64,000 nucleotides of DNA. Origin: Lysinibacillus cavernae. Lineage in GTDB: Bacteria > Bacillota > Bacilli > Bacillales_A > Planococcaceae. The stretch is from NCBI RefSeq assembly GCF_009724685.1, contig NZ_WMEF01000001.1:186001-250000 (forward strand), read 5' to 3'. A program made the translations under genes and the position numbers. Within the stretch, counting starts at the first letter, position 1, and each line of letters starts with the position of its first letter. The notes under the pieces are model-generated. The model searched no databases, had not been told where the DNA came from, and saw only the letters and a program-made list of their open reading frames with translations. Shown here piece by piece: positions 26,203 through 34,969 of this stretch.

Positions 26203-26817
26203 TTGAATAAAAACACCTTTATTCAGGAAGCAAGAAAGCAGCAAATTATTGAAGCAACAATAATAACGCTAGATGACATTGGTTATGTGAAGGCGAGCTT
26301 AGCACAAATAGCTAAACGAGCCTCTATTAGCACAGCATTAATTTCCTATCATTTTGCAGATCGACAAGATTTAATTGATCAAAGTCTGCAAGCATTAATT
26401 GAACAGTCTGCAACATTTATTTTGACAAAAACATACGCTGCCAATGATCCGGTTACTCAATTAGGCAATTTCATAGAGGCAAGTATTACTTATCAAGCGA
26501 CACACGAGAAGGAGAAAGCAGCATTATTAGAAATCGTATTCAACGCTCGTACAACTGAAGGTGTTCCTTATTATAAACTACCGGATGACGATGAAGATCC
26601 ACTATTGAAGGCATTATGCAACATACTAGAGGATGGTAAAAAACAAGGGAAATTCTTTGTTGGCTCTGTCACAATCATGGCAAAAGTAATTCAAGGAGCT
26701 ATTGGTGAATATATGCTAATAGGGGGACCGATTTCGATTGAGGCAGAGGAGTATAGTGAAGAAGTAACTAAAATCATATGGACAGCAATGGAAGTAGAGG
26801 GACCTAAAAATGCTTAA
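26203..26817 (+). CDS. TetR family transcriptional regulator
   Basis: The 204-residue protein has the TetR N-terminal helix-turn-helix: ARKQQIIEATIITLDDIGY, then ASLAQIAKRASISTALISYHFADR. The C-terminal ligand domain is unspecific. I choose TTG 26203, 9 nt after GGAGGG, over ATG 26170, which lies before that ribosome site. A palindromic operator precedes it, and it overlaps a small membrane protein gene by 8 bp, so the pair forms an operon. The ligand is unknown. Confidence 0.9.
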   Translation: MNKNTFIQEARKQQIIEATIITLDDIGYVKASLAQIAKRASISTALISYHFADRQDLIDQSLQALIEQSATFILTKTYAANDPVTQLGNFIEASITYQATHEKEKAALLEIVFNARTTEGVPYYKLPDDDEDPLLKALCNILEDGKKQGKFFVGSVTIMAKVIQGAIGEYMLIGGPISIEAEEYSEEVTKIIWTAMEVEGPKNA

Positions 26818-26998
26818 AACGTTATTTAATTGGATGTTAGTCATTGGTTTAATCTTATTAGGAGGCCGTCTTGTAACGGTAATATGTCGATATTTCGACA
26901 TTCCTTTTACAACGTTTTTTAAGGATTATACACTAATATCTATGATTATTTTAATAGTAGGAATTATAGGGACGGAGACAATGAAGAAACAAAAATAA
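26810..26998 (+). CDS. Small membrane protein coupled to the TetR gene
   Basis: The 62-residue protein has two hydrophobic segments (about 6-24 and 41-55) with a basic C-terminal end MKKQK. The ATG overlaps the end of the TetR gene by 8 bp, and GAGGG lies 8 nt upstream. It could be a small efflux or membrane accessory component, but I know no family. A shared terminator follows. The overlap and ribosome site support it as real. Confidence 0.7.
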   Translation: MLKTLFNWMLVIGLILLGGRLVTVICRYFDIPFTTFFKDYTLISMIILIVGIIGTETMKKQK

Positions 26999-27007
26999 GG
27001 ATAATAG

Positions 27008-27048
27008 AAAAAAAGATTCGTCACTTTGAAAGTGGCGAATCTTTTTTA
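27008..27048. terminator. Bidirectional terminator between small membrane gene and ctaA
   Basis: AAAAAGATTCGTCACTTT and AAAGTGGCGAATCTTTTT form a strong stem with T runs on both strands. It serves both converging transcripts. Confidence 0.85.
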
Positions 27049-27053
27049 ATTTA

Positions 27054-27977
27054 CTATTTCTTTTTATCATTATAATTACTACGAGCAACTAGCATGATCA
27101 TGTAACATAATAGGCCGAATAAAAGGGAAATAAATAATGAATGCAGCAAAGCTACCGTTAAATTCAGTCTAGTTAGGACTACTAACATACCAGCAATCAC
27201 TTGTAAAACTACTATAGTAAATGCAATAACCCACCCATAGTAAATCACACGTTGATTTTTATATTCCTTCACAGCATGCCAAGTTATGTATGCAATCCAA
27301 ATGAAAATAATAAGAACAGCTAGTCGATGTCCCATTTGCACCCATTCATACATATTATTCGGTGGAGCTAAAGGTGTTTCGTTATAGCAAAATGGCCAGT
27401 CAGGACAAATTAAGCTCGAATCGGTATGACGAACTAGTGCCCCTGTATAAACGACTAAATAAGAATAAATTGTGACAGCAATTGTATGCCAACGTAGCTT
27501 TTTACCAATAAATATATTATCGGCGTCAAATTTTCGATCCACTTCAAATACAATCATAGAAAGAAGAAGTACCGCGGCAAAGGAAATAAGAGAAATCCCA
27601 AAATGAAGTGCGAGGATGAAATCACCTTGCCCCCATAATACTTGGGCAGCTCCGATAAGAGCCTGTGCGATTAAGAAAAACATCGCTAAGAAACCTAAAA
27701 GCTTTACTTCACGAATATGTCCGAGTTTACGCCAAGTCCAAACTGTTAACACAAGAATTGAAATAGATACGACACCTGTTACAAGACGATGTGAAAATTC
27801 AATAAGGACTTCTGGTGTAATCTCCTTTGGAATAAGAGATCCATTACAATCAGGCCAGTTTCGACCACAGCCTAAGCCACTATCTGTTTTGGTAACGAGA
27901 GCCCCACCTAGTAATATAAGGAGCATCCCTACTGTAGCGGCAACAGCAAACCACTTCAAATACCTGTTGTGTTGCAT
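27054..27977 (-). CDS. ctaA: Heme A synthase
   Basis: CtaA oxidises the C8 methyl group of heme O to the formyl group of heme A for the caa3 and aa3 oxidases. The 307-residue protein has eight membrane segments in two four-helix halves. Heme-ligand His residues are visible in EFSHRLVTG and MGHRLAVL, and a conserved Cys pair occurs in GLGCGRNWPDCNG. I place the start at ATG 27977, 8 nt after AGGTGA; a GTG 12 bp upstream lacks a ribosome site. It diverges from ctaB. Confidence 0.95.
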   Translation of the reverse strand: MQHNRYLKWFAVAATVGMLLILLGGALVTKTDSGLGCGRNWPDCNGSLIPKEITPEVLIEFSHRLVTGVVSISILVLTVWTWRKLGHIREVKLLGFLAMFFLIAQALIGAAQVLWGQGDFILALHFGISLISFAAVLLLSMIVFEVDRKFDADNIFIGKKLRWHTIAVTIYSYLVVYTGALVRHTDSSLICPDWPFCYNETPLAPPNNMYEWVQMGHRLAVLIIFIWIAYITWHAVKEYKNQRVIYYGWVIAFTIVVLQVIAGMLVVLTRLNLTVALLHSLFISLLFGLLCYMIMLVARSNYNDKKK

Positions 27978-28313
27978 AAAATGAGTCACCTACTTTATCT
28001 ATCAACATTACAAGAACGTAATGTTTCTGCTACTAGATAATATCGAAAATACGTATAAAAAACAACTTGTAAAGAGAAGGGAGTACTAGATGTCGATTCC
28101 ATTTCACAAATTGTTCATAATTTCGTGCTTTAACCTTCACAATTCATTTTAGAAAATGTTTTACTATAGATATGTTGTTTTTAATTATATTTCTAGACAA
28201 AACTAATTTTTACAACTTCATCTAAATTTCACTTAATGTCTAGAAATCAATCGCAAATTTCGCTATAGTTAGTGTTAGCGGAATATGCTTACAAAAATGA
28301 AAGGAGAGGTATT
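27978..28313. other. Divergent control region between ctaA and ctaB
   Basis: This 336-bp gap holds the divergent promoters. It contains a perfect 10-bp inverted repeat, TTTCTAGACA (28190-28199) and TGTCTAGAAA (28237-28246), 37 bp apart. It also has a 20-codon open frame at 28090-28152 with the ribosome-site-like AAGGGAG. In B. subtilis the region is bound by ResD; I see only weak resemblance to its TTTGTGAAT boxes (TTCACAAA at 28112-28119). Confidence 0.45.
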
Positions 28314-29231
28314 ATGTCAAACGGTCGTACACTGGCGGCTACTAGAAATACTGGTCCAGAAACAACATCTGTTGTAAAAGATTTCTTAGCACTAATAAAA
28401 ATTGGAATCGTTAACTCGAATCTTGTCACAACGTTTACAGGGATGTGGCTGGCTTTTCAGTTTACTAGTAGACATTTCTTGCAAGAGCTTGATGTCATAT
28501 TTTACACCATGCTGGGTGCGGCATTAATCATTGGTGGTTCAGGTGCAATGAATAACTATATTGATCAGGATATAGATCCTATCATGAAAAGAACAAAAGC
28601 AAGACCGACAGTGACTGGCAGATTCAAGCCAAACTTTGTATTGACCATTGCCCTCTCATTTTTAATTGTAGGTGAAATTTTGTTATTTGCGGCATCGTTT
28701 GCAGCCGGCATGTGGGGACTAGCAGGAATATTTGCTTATGTCGTTCTGTATTCAATGTGGTCAAAGAGAAAGCATGTTAGTAACACGGTTGTAGGAAGTA
28801 TTTCAGGGGCTATTCCTCCAGTTATTGGATTTGCAGCAGTTGAGCCTGCTTTAGGTCCAGGAGCACTTGCCTTATTCCTTATTATGTTTGCATGGCAACC
28901 ACCACATTTCTATGCACTTGCTATGAAACGGACTGAGGAATATCGTGCAGCTAAAATACCAATGCTACCTGTAGTAAAGGGATTTAAACGTACAAAGTAC
29001 TCAATGTTATTCTGGATTCTTTTATTATTACCGTTACCTTTCCTTTTACCGGAGCTTGGAATTGGCTTTTTAATTCTTGCTACTACATTGAACTTGGGTT
29101 GGTTAATACTAGCTCTGAAAGGCTTTACAACAAAAGATGATATGAAATGGGCAAATAAAATGTTTATTTATTCGTTGAATCATATGACCATACTATTTGT
29201 AGCCATCATAATATTTGCGGTGTTTAGCTAA
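28314..29231 (+). CDS. ctaB: Protoheme IX farnesyltransferase (heme O synthase)
   Basis: CtaB adds a hydroxyethylfarnesyl tail to heme B, making heme O, the substrate of CtaA. The 305-residue membrane protein belongs to the UbiA prenyltransferases. The Asp-rich motifs are NNYIDQDIDPIMKRT and the second-half segment KRTEEYRAAKIPMLP. The start is ATG 28314 after AAAGGAGAGG; the longer frame from 28272 has no ribosome site. Confidence 0.96.
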   Translation: MSNGRTLAATRNTGPETTSVVKDFLALIKIGIVNSNLVTTFTGMWLAFQFTSRHFLQELDVIFYTMLGAALIIGGSGAMNNYIDQDIDPIMKRTKARPTVTGRFKPNFVLTIALSFLIVGEILLFAASFAAGMWGLAGIFAYVVLYSMWSKRKHVSNTVVGSISGAIPPVIGFAAVEPALGPGALALFLIMFAWQPPHFYALAMKRTEEYRAAKIPMLPVVKGFKRTKYSMLFWILLLLPLPFLLPELGIGFLILATTLNLGWLILALKGFTTKDDMKWANKMFIYSLNHMTILFVAIIIFAVFS

Positions 29232-29331
29232 ATTTAGGGATTCTTTCTTTTTCTAAAGAATTCATATAGACAGAACTAATGTCCTATGTACGCATGAAAA
29301 TACAACAAAGAAAGAGGGGTTTAATTAAGCT

Positions 29332-30420
29332 ATGATGAAAGGGCTTAAAAAATGGCGTCTTTTTTCACTGCTAACAGTGATGATGGTTTTCCTTTCTGGT
29401 TGTGGTGAAGATTATCTTTCTACACTCAAACCATCTGGAGAAGTAGGTAAACAACAATTGAATTTATTACTGTTAACTACTGTAATTATGACGCTAGTAG
29501 TAGTAATAGTATCCGTTATTTATTTACTTGCATTCTTAAAATTCCGTCGTTCACGCGTTGGTGAAAATGTTATCCCTAAGCAAGTAGAGGGTAGTCATAC
29601 GTTAGAAGTGATTTGGACAGTTATACCGATTATTTTATTATTAATTATCGCTGTACCAGTTGTTACAACTACTTATAAATTTGCAGATGTTGCTGCAATG
29701 GATGAGGTAGATGAAGAAGGGAACAAAACGGCCCTGACTGTCAATGTAACAGCAAAATTATACTGGTGGGAATTCGAATACCCTAACCAAGGTATCGTAA
29801 CGGCTCAAGAGCTAGTAGTACCAACAGGTGAAAAGGTTTACTTTAATTTAAAAGCTGCCGATGTTAAGCACTCATTCTGGATTCCTGCTGTAGGCGGTAA
29901 AATGGATACAAACGTAGAGAACTTAAACAAATTCTACTTAGTATTCGATAAAGAATCTAAAGATCTTAAAGATGGCGTATTTTATGGAAAATGTGCTGAA
30001 TTATGTGGACCTTCACATGCATTAATGGACTTTAAAGTAAAAGCATTAAGCCCAGATGCATTTGACGCATGGGTTGACGCAATGAAAGCGACAGAAGGAC
30101 AAACTGCAGACAAAGCTTCAACAGATCTTGGTGAAGCAACTTTTGCTAACAGCTGCTTAGGCTGTCACGCTATCTCAGGTTCAGGAGCAGGCGGTACACC
30201 AGGTCCAAACTTAACTACGTTTGGTGACCGTAACCGTGTTGCTGGTTTCTTAGAGCACAATGAAGAAAGCTTAAAAGCTTGGATTAAAAACCCAGAGGAA
30301 TTTAAACCAGGTAACTTAATGATGAATGCTGATGGCACTGCGCCTATTTACGGCGATTTATCTGACGAAGAAATTGAAGCTCTTGCAACTTATATCATGG
30401 GCTTATCAGTAGAAAAATAA
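29332..30420 (+). CDS. ctaC: Cytochrome caa3 oxidase subunit II
   Basis: The 362-residue protein is a lipoprotein (LSGC near residue 24) with two membrane helices, a CuA domain and a C-terminal fused cytochrome c domain, the mark of caa3 type. CuA ligands are visible in VKHSFWIPA and GKCAELCGPSHALM. The heme c site is CLGCH, and the axial Met is in NLMMNADG. Two ATG codons in a row begin the gene; AGAGGGG is upstream. It heads the ctaCDEF run. Confidence 0.97.
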   Translation: MMKGLKKWRLFSLLTVMMVFLSGCGEDYLSTLKPSGEVGKQQLNLLLLTTVIMTLVVVIVSVIYLLAFLKFRRSRVGENVIPKQVEGSHTLEVIWTVIPIILLLIIAVPVVTTTYKFADVAAMDEVDEEGNKTALTVNVTAKLYWWEFEYPNQGIVTAQELVVPTGEKVYFNLKAADVKHSFWIPAVGGKMDTNVENLNKFYLVFDKESKDLKDGVFYGKCAELCGPSHALMDFKVKALSPDAFDAWVDAMKATEGQTADKASTDLGEATFANSCLGCHAISGSGAGGTPGPNLTTFGDRNRVAGFLEHNEESLKAWIKNPEEFKPGNLMMNADGTAPIYGDLSDEEIEALATYIMGLSVEK

Positions 30421-30461
30421 TTTTTCGTTTTATGTAACAAATTTTGAGGGAGGTAAAAGTT

Positions 30462-32348
30462 GTGAGCTCATACACACAGAAAAAGGGCTTTGGAGCAACT
30501 GTCTGGGATTACATTACTACTGTTGACCATAAAAAGTTAGCAATAATGTATTTATTAGCCGGTACATTGTTCTTCGCTATCGCTGGTTTTGAAGCGTTAT
30601 TAATGCGTATTCAGTTAATGAAACCAAATAACGATTTCGTGTCAGCTGGTTTTTTCAATGAATTATTAACAATGCACGGAACAACTATGTTATTCCTAGC
30701 TGCTACTCCATTACTATTCGCATTTATGAACATGCTTGTACCATTACAAATTGGTGCGCGTGACGTTGCATTCCCGTTCCTTAACTCATTAGGGTTCTGG
30801 TTATTCTTCCTAGGTGCAGTATTCCTTCACCTGTCATTCTTTATGGGTGGCGCTCCTGATGCGGGCTGGACTTCATATGCATCATTATCTTTATATTCTC
30901 CAGGGCATGGTATTGACTTCTATGTACTTGGTTTACAAATTTCAGGGGCAGGTACTTTAATTTCAGGTCTTAACTTTATTGTTACGATTATTACAATGCG
31001 TGCTCCAGGTATGACATTCATGCGTATGCCATTATTCACATGGACAGCTCTTGTTTCAAGTGCATTAATTTTATTCGCATTCCCTCCATTAACAATTGGT
31101 TTATTAATGATGTTATTTGACCGTATGTTCGGTGGTAACTTCTTTGACCATACAATGGGTGGTAACACAGTAATTTGGGAGCACTTATTCTGGATCTTTG
31201 GACACCCAGAGGTTTATATCTTAGTATTACCGGCGTTCGGTTTATTCTCTGAGATTATTCCTACGTTCTCTCGTAAACGCTTATTCGGATACTCTTCAAT
31301 GGTATTCGCAACAATTTTAATTGGTTTCTTAGGGTTCATGGTTTGGGCCCATCACATGTTTACAGTTGGTCTAGGGCCAACAGCAAACGCAATCTTCGCT
31401 GTTGCAACAATGGCAATTGCGGTTCCAACAGGTATGAAAGTATTCAACTGGATTCTAACTATTTGGGGCGGATCTATTAAAGTTACAACACCAATGCTAT
31501 ATGCACTTGGTTTCATCCCGTCTTTCGTTGCGGGTGGTGTTACAGGGGTAATGCAAGCATCTGCACCTCTAGACTATCAATTACATGATTCTTACTTTAT
31601 CGTAGCTCACTTCCACTACGTAATCGTTGGTGGTATCGTTACAGCATTATTTGGTTCGGCGCACTTCTACTGGCCAATTTTCTTCAACCGTATGTTAAAC
31701 GAAACATTAGGGAAATGGACTTTCTGGGTATTCTTCATCGGATTCCATTTAACATTCTTCGTACAACATTTCCTAGGATTAATGGGTATGCCACGTCGCG
31801 TATTCACTTACATGGAAGGTCAAGGTTGGGATCAGTTCAACTATATTTCTACAATCGGTGCATTAATGATGGGTGTTGGGGTTATCATGATGGTAATCAA
31901 CTGCTTAATGTCTATCAAAGGTAAACCAGCAGGTCGCGATCCATGGGGCGATGGCCGTACATTAGAATGGGCTATTCCACAGCCAATTCCATTCTATAAC
32001 TTCCGTCAAACTCCACTTGTTCGTGGATTAGATCCATATTGGATTGAAAAGCAAGAAGGAAACAAAGAAGGTATGACATATGCTGAGCCAATCGGTGATA
32101 TCCATATGCCAAATAACTCAGCGATTCCATTCGTAATTTCATTAGGTATGTTTATTGCAGCATTCGGTGCACTTTATAATCCAGATGCAGATAAGCCATG
32201 GTCAATCTATGTGTTAATCATTGGTCTAGCAATTACATTTGGTGCGATGATTGTTCGTTCTGTTAAAGACGATCATGGTTTCCATTTACACAAAGAAGAA
32301 ATTCTTGAAATTGAAGAGCATCTTTACGGCAAAGGGGGAAATAAATAA
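30462..32348 (+). CDS. ctaD: Cytochrome caa3 oxidase subunit I
   Basis: The 628-residue catalytic subunit reduces oxygen and pumps protons. Heme and CuB ligands are visible in TMHGTTMLF, FGHPEVYILVLP, WAHHMFTVG and HFHYVIVGG. There are 12 or more membrane segments, plus an extra C-terminal pair from about 550. The start is GTG 30462, 8 nt after GAGGGAGG; the frame begins upstream inside that site. The ctaE ATG overlaps its stop by 1 nt. Confidence 0.97.
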   Translation: MSSYTQKKGFGATVWDYITTVDHKKLAIMYLLAGTLFFAIAGFEALLMRIQLMKPNNDFVSAGFFNELLTMHGTTMLFLAATPLLFAFMNMLVPLQIGARDVAFPFLNSLGFWLFFLGAVFLHLSFFMGGAPDAGWTSYASLSLYSPGHGIDFYVLGLQISGAGTLISGLNFIVTIITMRAPGMTFMRMPLFTWTALVSSALILFAFPPLTIGLLMMLFDRMFGGNFFDHTMGGNTVIWEHLFWIFGHPEVYILVLPAFGLFSEIIPTFSRKRLFGYSSMVFATILIGFLGFMVWAHHMFTVGLGPTANAIFAVATMAIAVPTGMKVFNWILTIWGGSIKVTTPMLYALGFIPSFVAGGVTGVMQASAPLDYQLHDSYFIVAHFHYVIVGGIVTALFGSAHFYWPIFFNRMLNETLGKWTFWVFFIGFHLTFFVQHFLGLMGMPRRVFTYMEGQGWDQFNYISTIGALMMGVGVIMMVINCLMSIKGKPAGRDPWGDGRTLEWAIPQPIPFYNFRQTPLVRGLDPYWIEKQEGNKEGMTYAEPIGDIHMPNNSAIPFVISLGMFIAAFGALYNPDADKPWSIYVLIIGLAITFGAMIVRSVKDDHGFHLHKEEILEIEEHLYGKGGNK

Positions 32349-32974
32349 TGGATTTCAATACTAAATTTACTCCTCATACTTGGCCAGATCATCCTGAACA
32401 AGCTACGATGGAAGGTAAAAACAAAGTCGTTGGTTTCTGGATTTTCCTTGCCTGTGAAGTTGTACTTTTCGCAAGTTTATTCGCTACTTATTTAGCGCTT
32501 AAGAACAAAGGGCCAGCTGGCATGGAGTTCACAACTCAAGGTTTATTTGAATTACCATTAGCATTTGCTATGACGATGTTATTATTAACATCATCACTAA
32601 CATCTGTTTATGCCATTTACCACATGCGTAACTTTAACTTTAAAGGTATGCAAACTTGGTTAGCGATTACTTTAGCATTAGGTCTTGGATTCTTAGCACT
32701 TGAAATCTACGAATTCCAACACTATGTGCACCTTGGTTTTACATTTAACCAATCTGCATTCGCAACTGCATTCTATTCTTTAGTTGGTACACACGGTTTC
32801 CACGTAACTTTAGGTCTTGTATGGATTGCAACTTTAATGATCCGTAATGCTAAACGTGGTTTAAACTTATACAATGCACCTAAATTCTTCGTAGCTGCTT
32901 TATATTGGCACTTTATTGACGTAGTTTGGGTATTTATCTTTACAGTAGTTTACTTGATGGGAGTGATCGGATAA
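32348..32974 (+). CDS. ctaE: Cytochrome caa3 oxidase subunit III
   Basis: The 208-residue protein has five membrane segments, typical of the short bacterial subunit III. Conserved features are KVVGFWIFLACEVVLFASLF and the C-terminal GTHGFHVTLGLVW with the final helix VALYWHFIDVVWVFIF-like. Subunit III stabilises subunit I and supports proton uptake. It overlaps both ctaD and ctaF by one base, so translation is tightly coupled. Confidence 0.96.
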   Translation: MDFNTKFTPHTWPDHPEQATMEGKNKVVGFWIFLACEVVLFASLFATYLALKNKGPAGMEFTTQGLFELPLAFAMTMLLLTSSLTSVYAIYHMRNFNFKGMQTWLAITLALGLGFLALEIYEFQHYVHLGFTFNQSAFATAFYSLVGTHGFHVTLGLVWIATLMIRNAKRGLNLYNAPKFFVAALYWHFIDVVWVFIFTVVYLMGVIG

Positions 32975-33318
32975 TGTCTTCACACGATACACCTATAGTT
33001 GCTAAGTCACAGGCACAATATGAGTATGATCGTCATCATAATGCCGTTCATATGCGTAAACAAGTAATCAACTTCGCGCTTATGATATTCTTTACGTTTA
33101 TTGCATTCGCAGTAGTTGCAGCTGATTTTTCTAAATACTTAATTATGCCTTTCGTTTTATTGTTAGCTGGTGTTCAAGTTGTACTTCAGCTTTATTCTTT
33201 CATGCACTTAGAAGACAAAAAAACTCACTTCGGTGGCGTTATTGGTTTCTTCATGTGGGTGGGAATGTTAATCGCATTTACATTCTTCTTAGCCTTTTTA
33301 ACAATCATTTGGTGGTAA
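32974..33318 (+). CDS. ctaF: Cytochrome caa3 oxidase subunit IV
   Basis: The 114-residue protein has three membrane helices and the family features QVVLQLYSFMHLED and HFGGVIGFFMWVGM. It is the small subunit of the quinol/caa3 oxidase family. The ATG overlaps the ctaE stop codon; the longer upstream frame begins inside ctaE and is ignored. A terminator follows. Confidence 0.95.
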   Translation: MSSHDTPIVAKSQAQYEYDRHHNAVHMRKQVINFALMIFFTFIAFAVVAADFSKYLIMPFVLLLAGVQVVLQLYSFMHLEDKKTHFGGVIGFFMWVGMLIAFTFFLAFLTIIWW

Positions 33319-33323
33319 ACACC

Positions 33324-33366
33324 AAAAAAAGCACGTTCGTACGAAATGACGAACGTGCTTTTCTTA
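33324..33366 (+). terminator. Terminator after ctaF
   Basis: AAGCACGTTCGT and ACGAACGTGCTT pair, and TTCTT follows. It ends the ctaC-F operon 9 bp after the stop; ctaG starts about 135 bp later. Confidence 0.8.
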
Positions 33367-33500
33367 TGTTTGAAAGTTGCTTAAGTTTCAAAAAGAAGCA
33401 AACACTGTTAAACTTAACATTTGTTCACCTTTCGTTCATTGCAGTATAGCTGTAAGCGTTTTATAATAGGAGTACTGAAGTTTAAAGGAGTGCGTTCTGT

Positions 33501-34424
33501 ATGCCACTTAGTATTTTTGGTTTCCAAGCATTATGGAGCCCATATTTAATAGGGGTTCTTGTTTTCATAACAATCATCTATTTTTTAGTCACAGTAAAGT
33601 GGCGTAAGGATTTTAAAGTAAGTGAGCCTTTAAAAAAGGGAGAAGCGATTTATTTCGTGTTAGCCATGATTACCATTTATATCATCAAAGGATCACCTGT
33701 GGATTTAATGGCTCACATTATGTTTACCATGCACATGGTGCAAATGGCAATCTTATTATTGCTTGTACCTATTTTCTTAATCAAAGGTATCCCCTGGTGG
33801 GTTTGGAAGGTTGCGATTGAAGCACCGGTTGTTAGAACCTTGTTTAAAGTACTGACATTACCAGTTGTTGCAGTCTTTGTGTTTATTGGTTTATTTTCCA
33901 TCTATCATTTACCTTCAGTATTAGATTACATTAAATTAAATGAAACATTACATGGTACCTATACATTTGTGTTATTTCTTTCTGCTATTTTTATGTATTG
34001 GCCTTTAATTCAAAAAATGCCAAATAGCGCTCAAATGAAGCCCTTGCATAAATTAGCCTATATTATTGCAAATGCTGTTTTAATTACACCAGCTTGTGGA
34101 TTAATCATTTTCGCCCCTAATGCAATGTATGAAACATATACAAGTGGTGAAGCATGGCTTAAGGCAATGGAGCTTTGTGTGCCAGCCTCTACGTTGTCAG
34201 GCTTATCATTATCAGGGCCTGAGTTGTTTACAGACATGAAACCTGTTGCAGATCAGCAATTAGGTGGCGTATTAATGAAAATCTTACAAGAACTTATTTT
34301 TGGTGTACTCATTGGTACAATTTTTACAAAATGGTATCGTGCTGAACAAAAAGATCCAGATAAAATCACTGCTGACGCATTAGCTGAACATCAAAAAAGA
34401 TGGGAAAGTCAACAGCAACATTAA
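33501..34424 (+). CDS. ctaG: Cytochrome c oxidase assembly protein CtaG
   Basis: The 307-residue protein has about seven membrane segments and belongs to the Bacillus caa3_CtaG family, which is needed for active caa3 oxidase and probably delivers copper. It is unrelated to the eukaryotic-type CtaG/Cox11. His and Met residues cluster in VDLMAHIMFTMHMVQM. AAAGGAG precedes the ATG. It is separated from ctaF by a terminator and a probable own promoter. Confidence 0.93.
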   Translation: MPLSIFGFQALWSPYLIGVLVFITIIYFLVTVKWRKDFKVSEPLKKGEAIYFVLAMITIYIIKGSPVDLMAHIMFTMHMVQMAILLLLVPIFLIKGIPWWVWKVAIEAPVVRTLFKVLTLPVVAVFVFIGLFSIYHLPSVLDYIKLNETLHGTYTFVLFLSAIFMYWPLIQKMPNSAQMKPLHKLAYIIANAVLITPACGLIIFAPNAMYETYTSGEAWLKAMELCVPASTLSGLSLSGPELFTDMKPVADQQLGGVLMKILQELIFGVLIGTIFTKWYRAEQKDPDKITADALAEHQKRWESQQQH

Positions 34425-34464
34425 TTGTAAAATAGAAATTTACTTTGTATAAGGGGTTTTGACA

Positions 34465-34926
34465 ATGGAATTGCAAATTTTGCCTACTATTAGTACATCA
34501 TTTATCGTGATTAGTGCTGTACTAGTAGCGATAGGATGGGGCTTAATTTTAAAAAGAAATGTAGAGGGACATAAAAAAGTAATGCTTGCTGCAGGTGTTG
34601 CAGCACTTATCTTCTTTATTATTTATGCTTCACGTACAATATTTATTGGAAATACTGCATTTGGCGGTGGAGAACATTTAAAACCATATTATACGTTCTT
34701 CTTAATTTTCCATATTATCCTGGCGACAACTGGAGCCGTGTTTGGAATTGTTAGTATTATTTCAGGTTTAAAAACAAATATCAAATTGCACAGACGTATT
34801 GGACCAATTACAAGTATTATTTGGTTCTTTGTTGCCATAACAGGTGTACTTGTTTATTTATTATTATATGTTTTATTTGAACCAGGTGAAACAACATCAG
34901 TCATTAAAGCCATTTTAGGGTTTTAA
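34465..34926 (+). CDS. DUF420 membrane protein (YozB-like)
   Basis: The protein has 153 residues from ATG 34465, which follows AAGGGG by 8 nt; a TTG 6 bp upstream is also in frame but less likely. It has four membrane segments with conserved His at HKKVMLAAG, EHLKPYYTFFLIFHIILA and HRRIG, the DUF420 pattern. Relatives often sit beside ctaG and are thought to aid the oxidase. B. subtilis YozB is the nearest recalled relative. Confidence 0.85.
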   Translation: MELQILPTISTSFIVISAVLVAIGWGLILKRNVEGHKKVMLAAGVAALIFFIIYASRTIFIGNTAFGGGEHLKPYYTFFLIFHIILATTGAVFGIVSIISGLKTNIKLHRRIGPITSIIWFFVAITGVLVYLLLYVLFEPGETTSVIKAILGF

Positions 34927-34969
34927 AAAAATCTCCCTCCTTATTTTTGTAAAGGTGGGAGATTTTTTG
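34926..34969. terminator. Bidirectional terminator overlapping the AI-2E gene end
   Basis: AAAAAATCTCCC and GGGAGATTTTTT pair with T runs on both strands. The stem extends into the last codons of the minus-strand gene at 34941. Confidence 0.85.

Noticed and set aside
28108-28145. ResD or Rex sites between ctaA and ctaB
   Set aside because: Only partial matches such as TTCACAAA were found; they are too weak in AT-rich DNA to call.
33255-33449. 64-codon frame across the end of ctaF
   Set aside because: It runs through the ctaF terminator and has no plausible start site.
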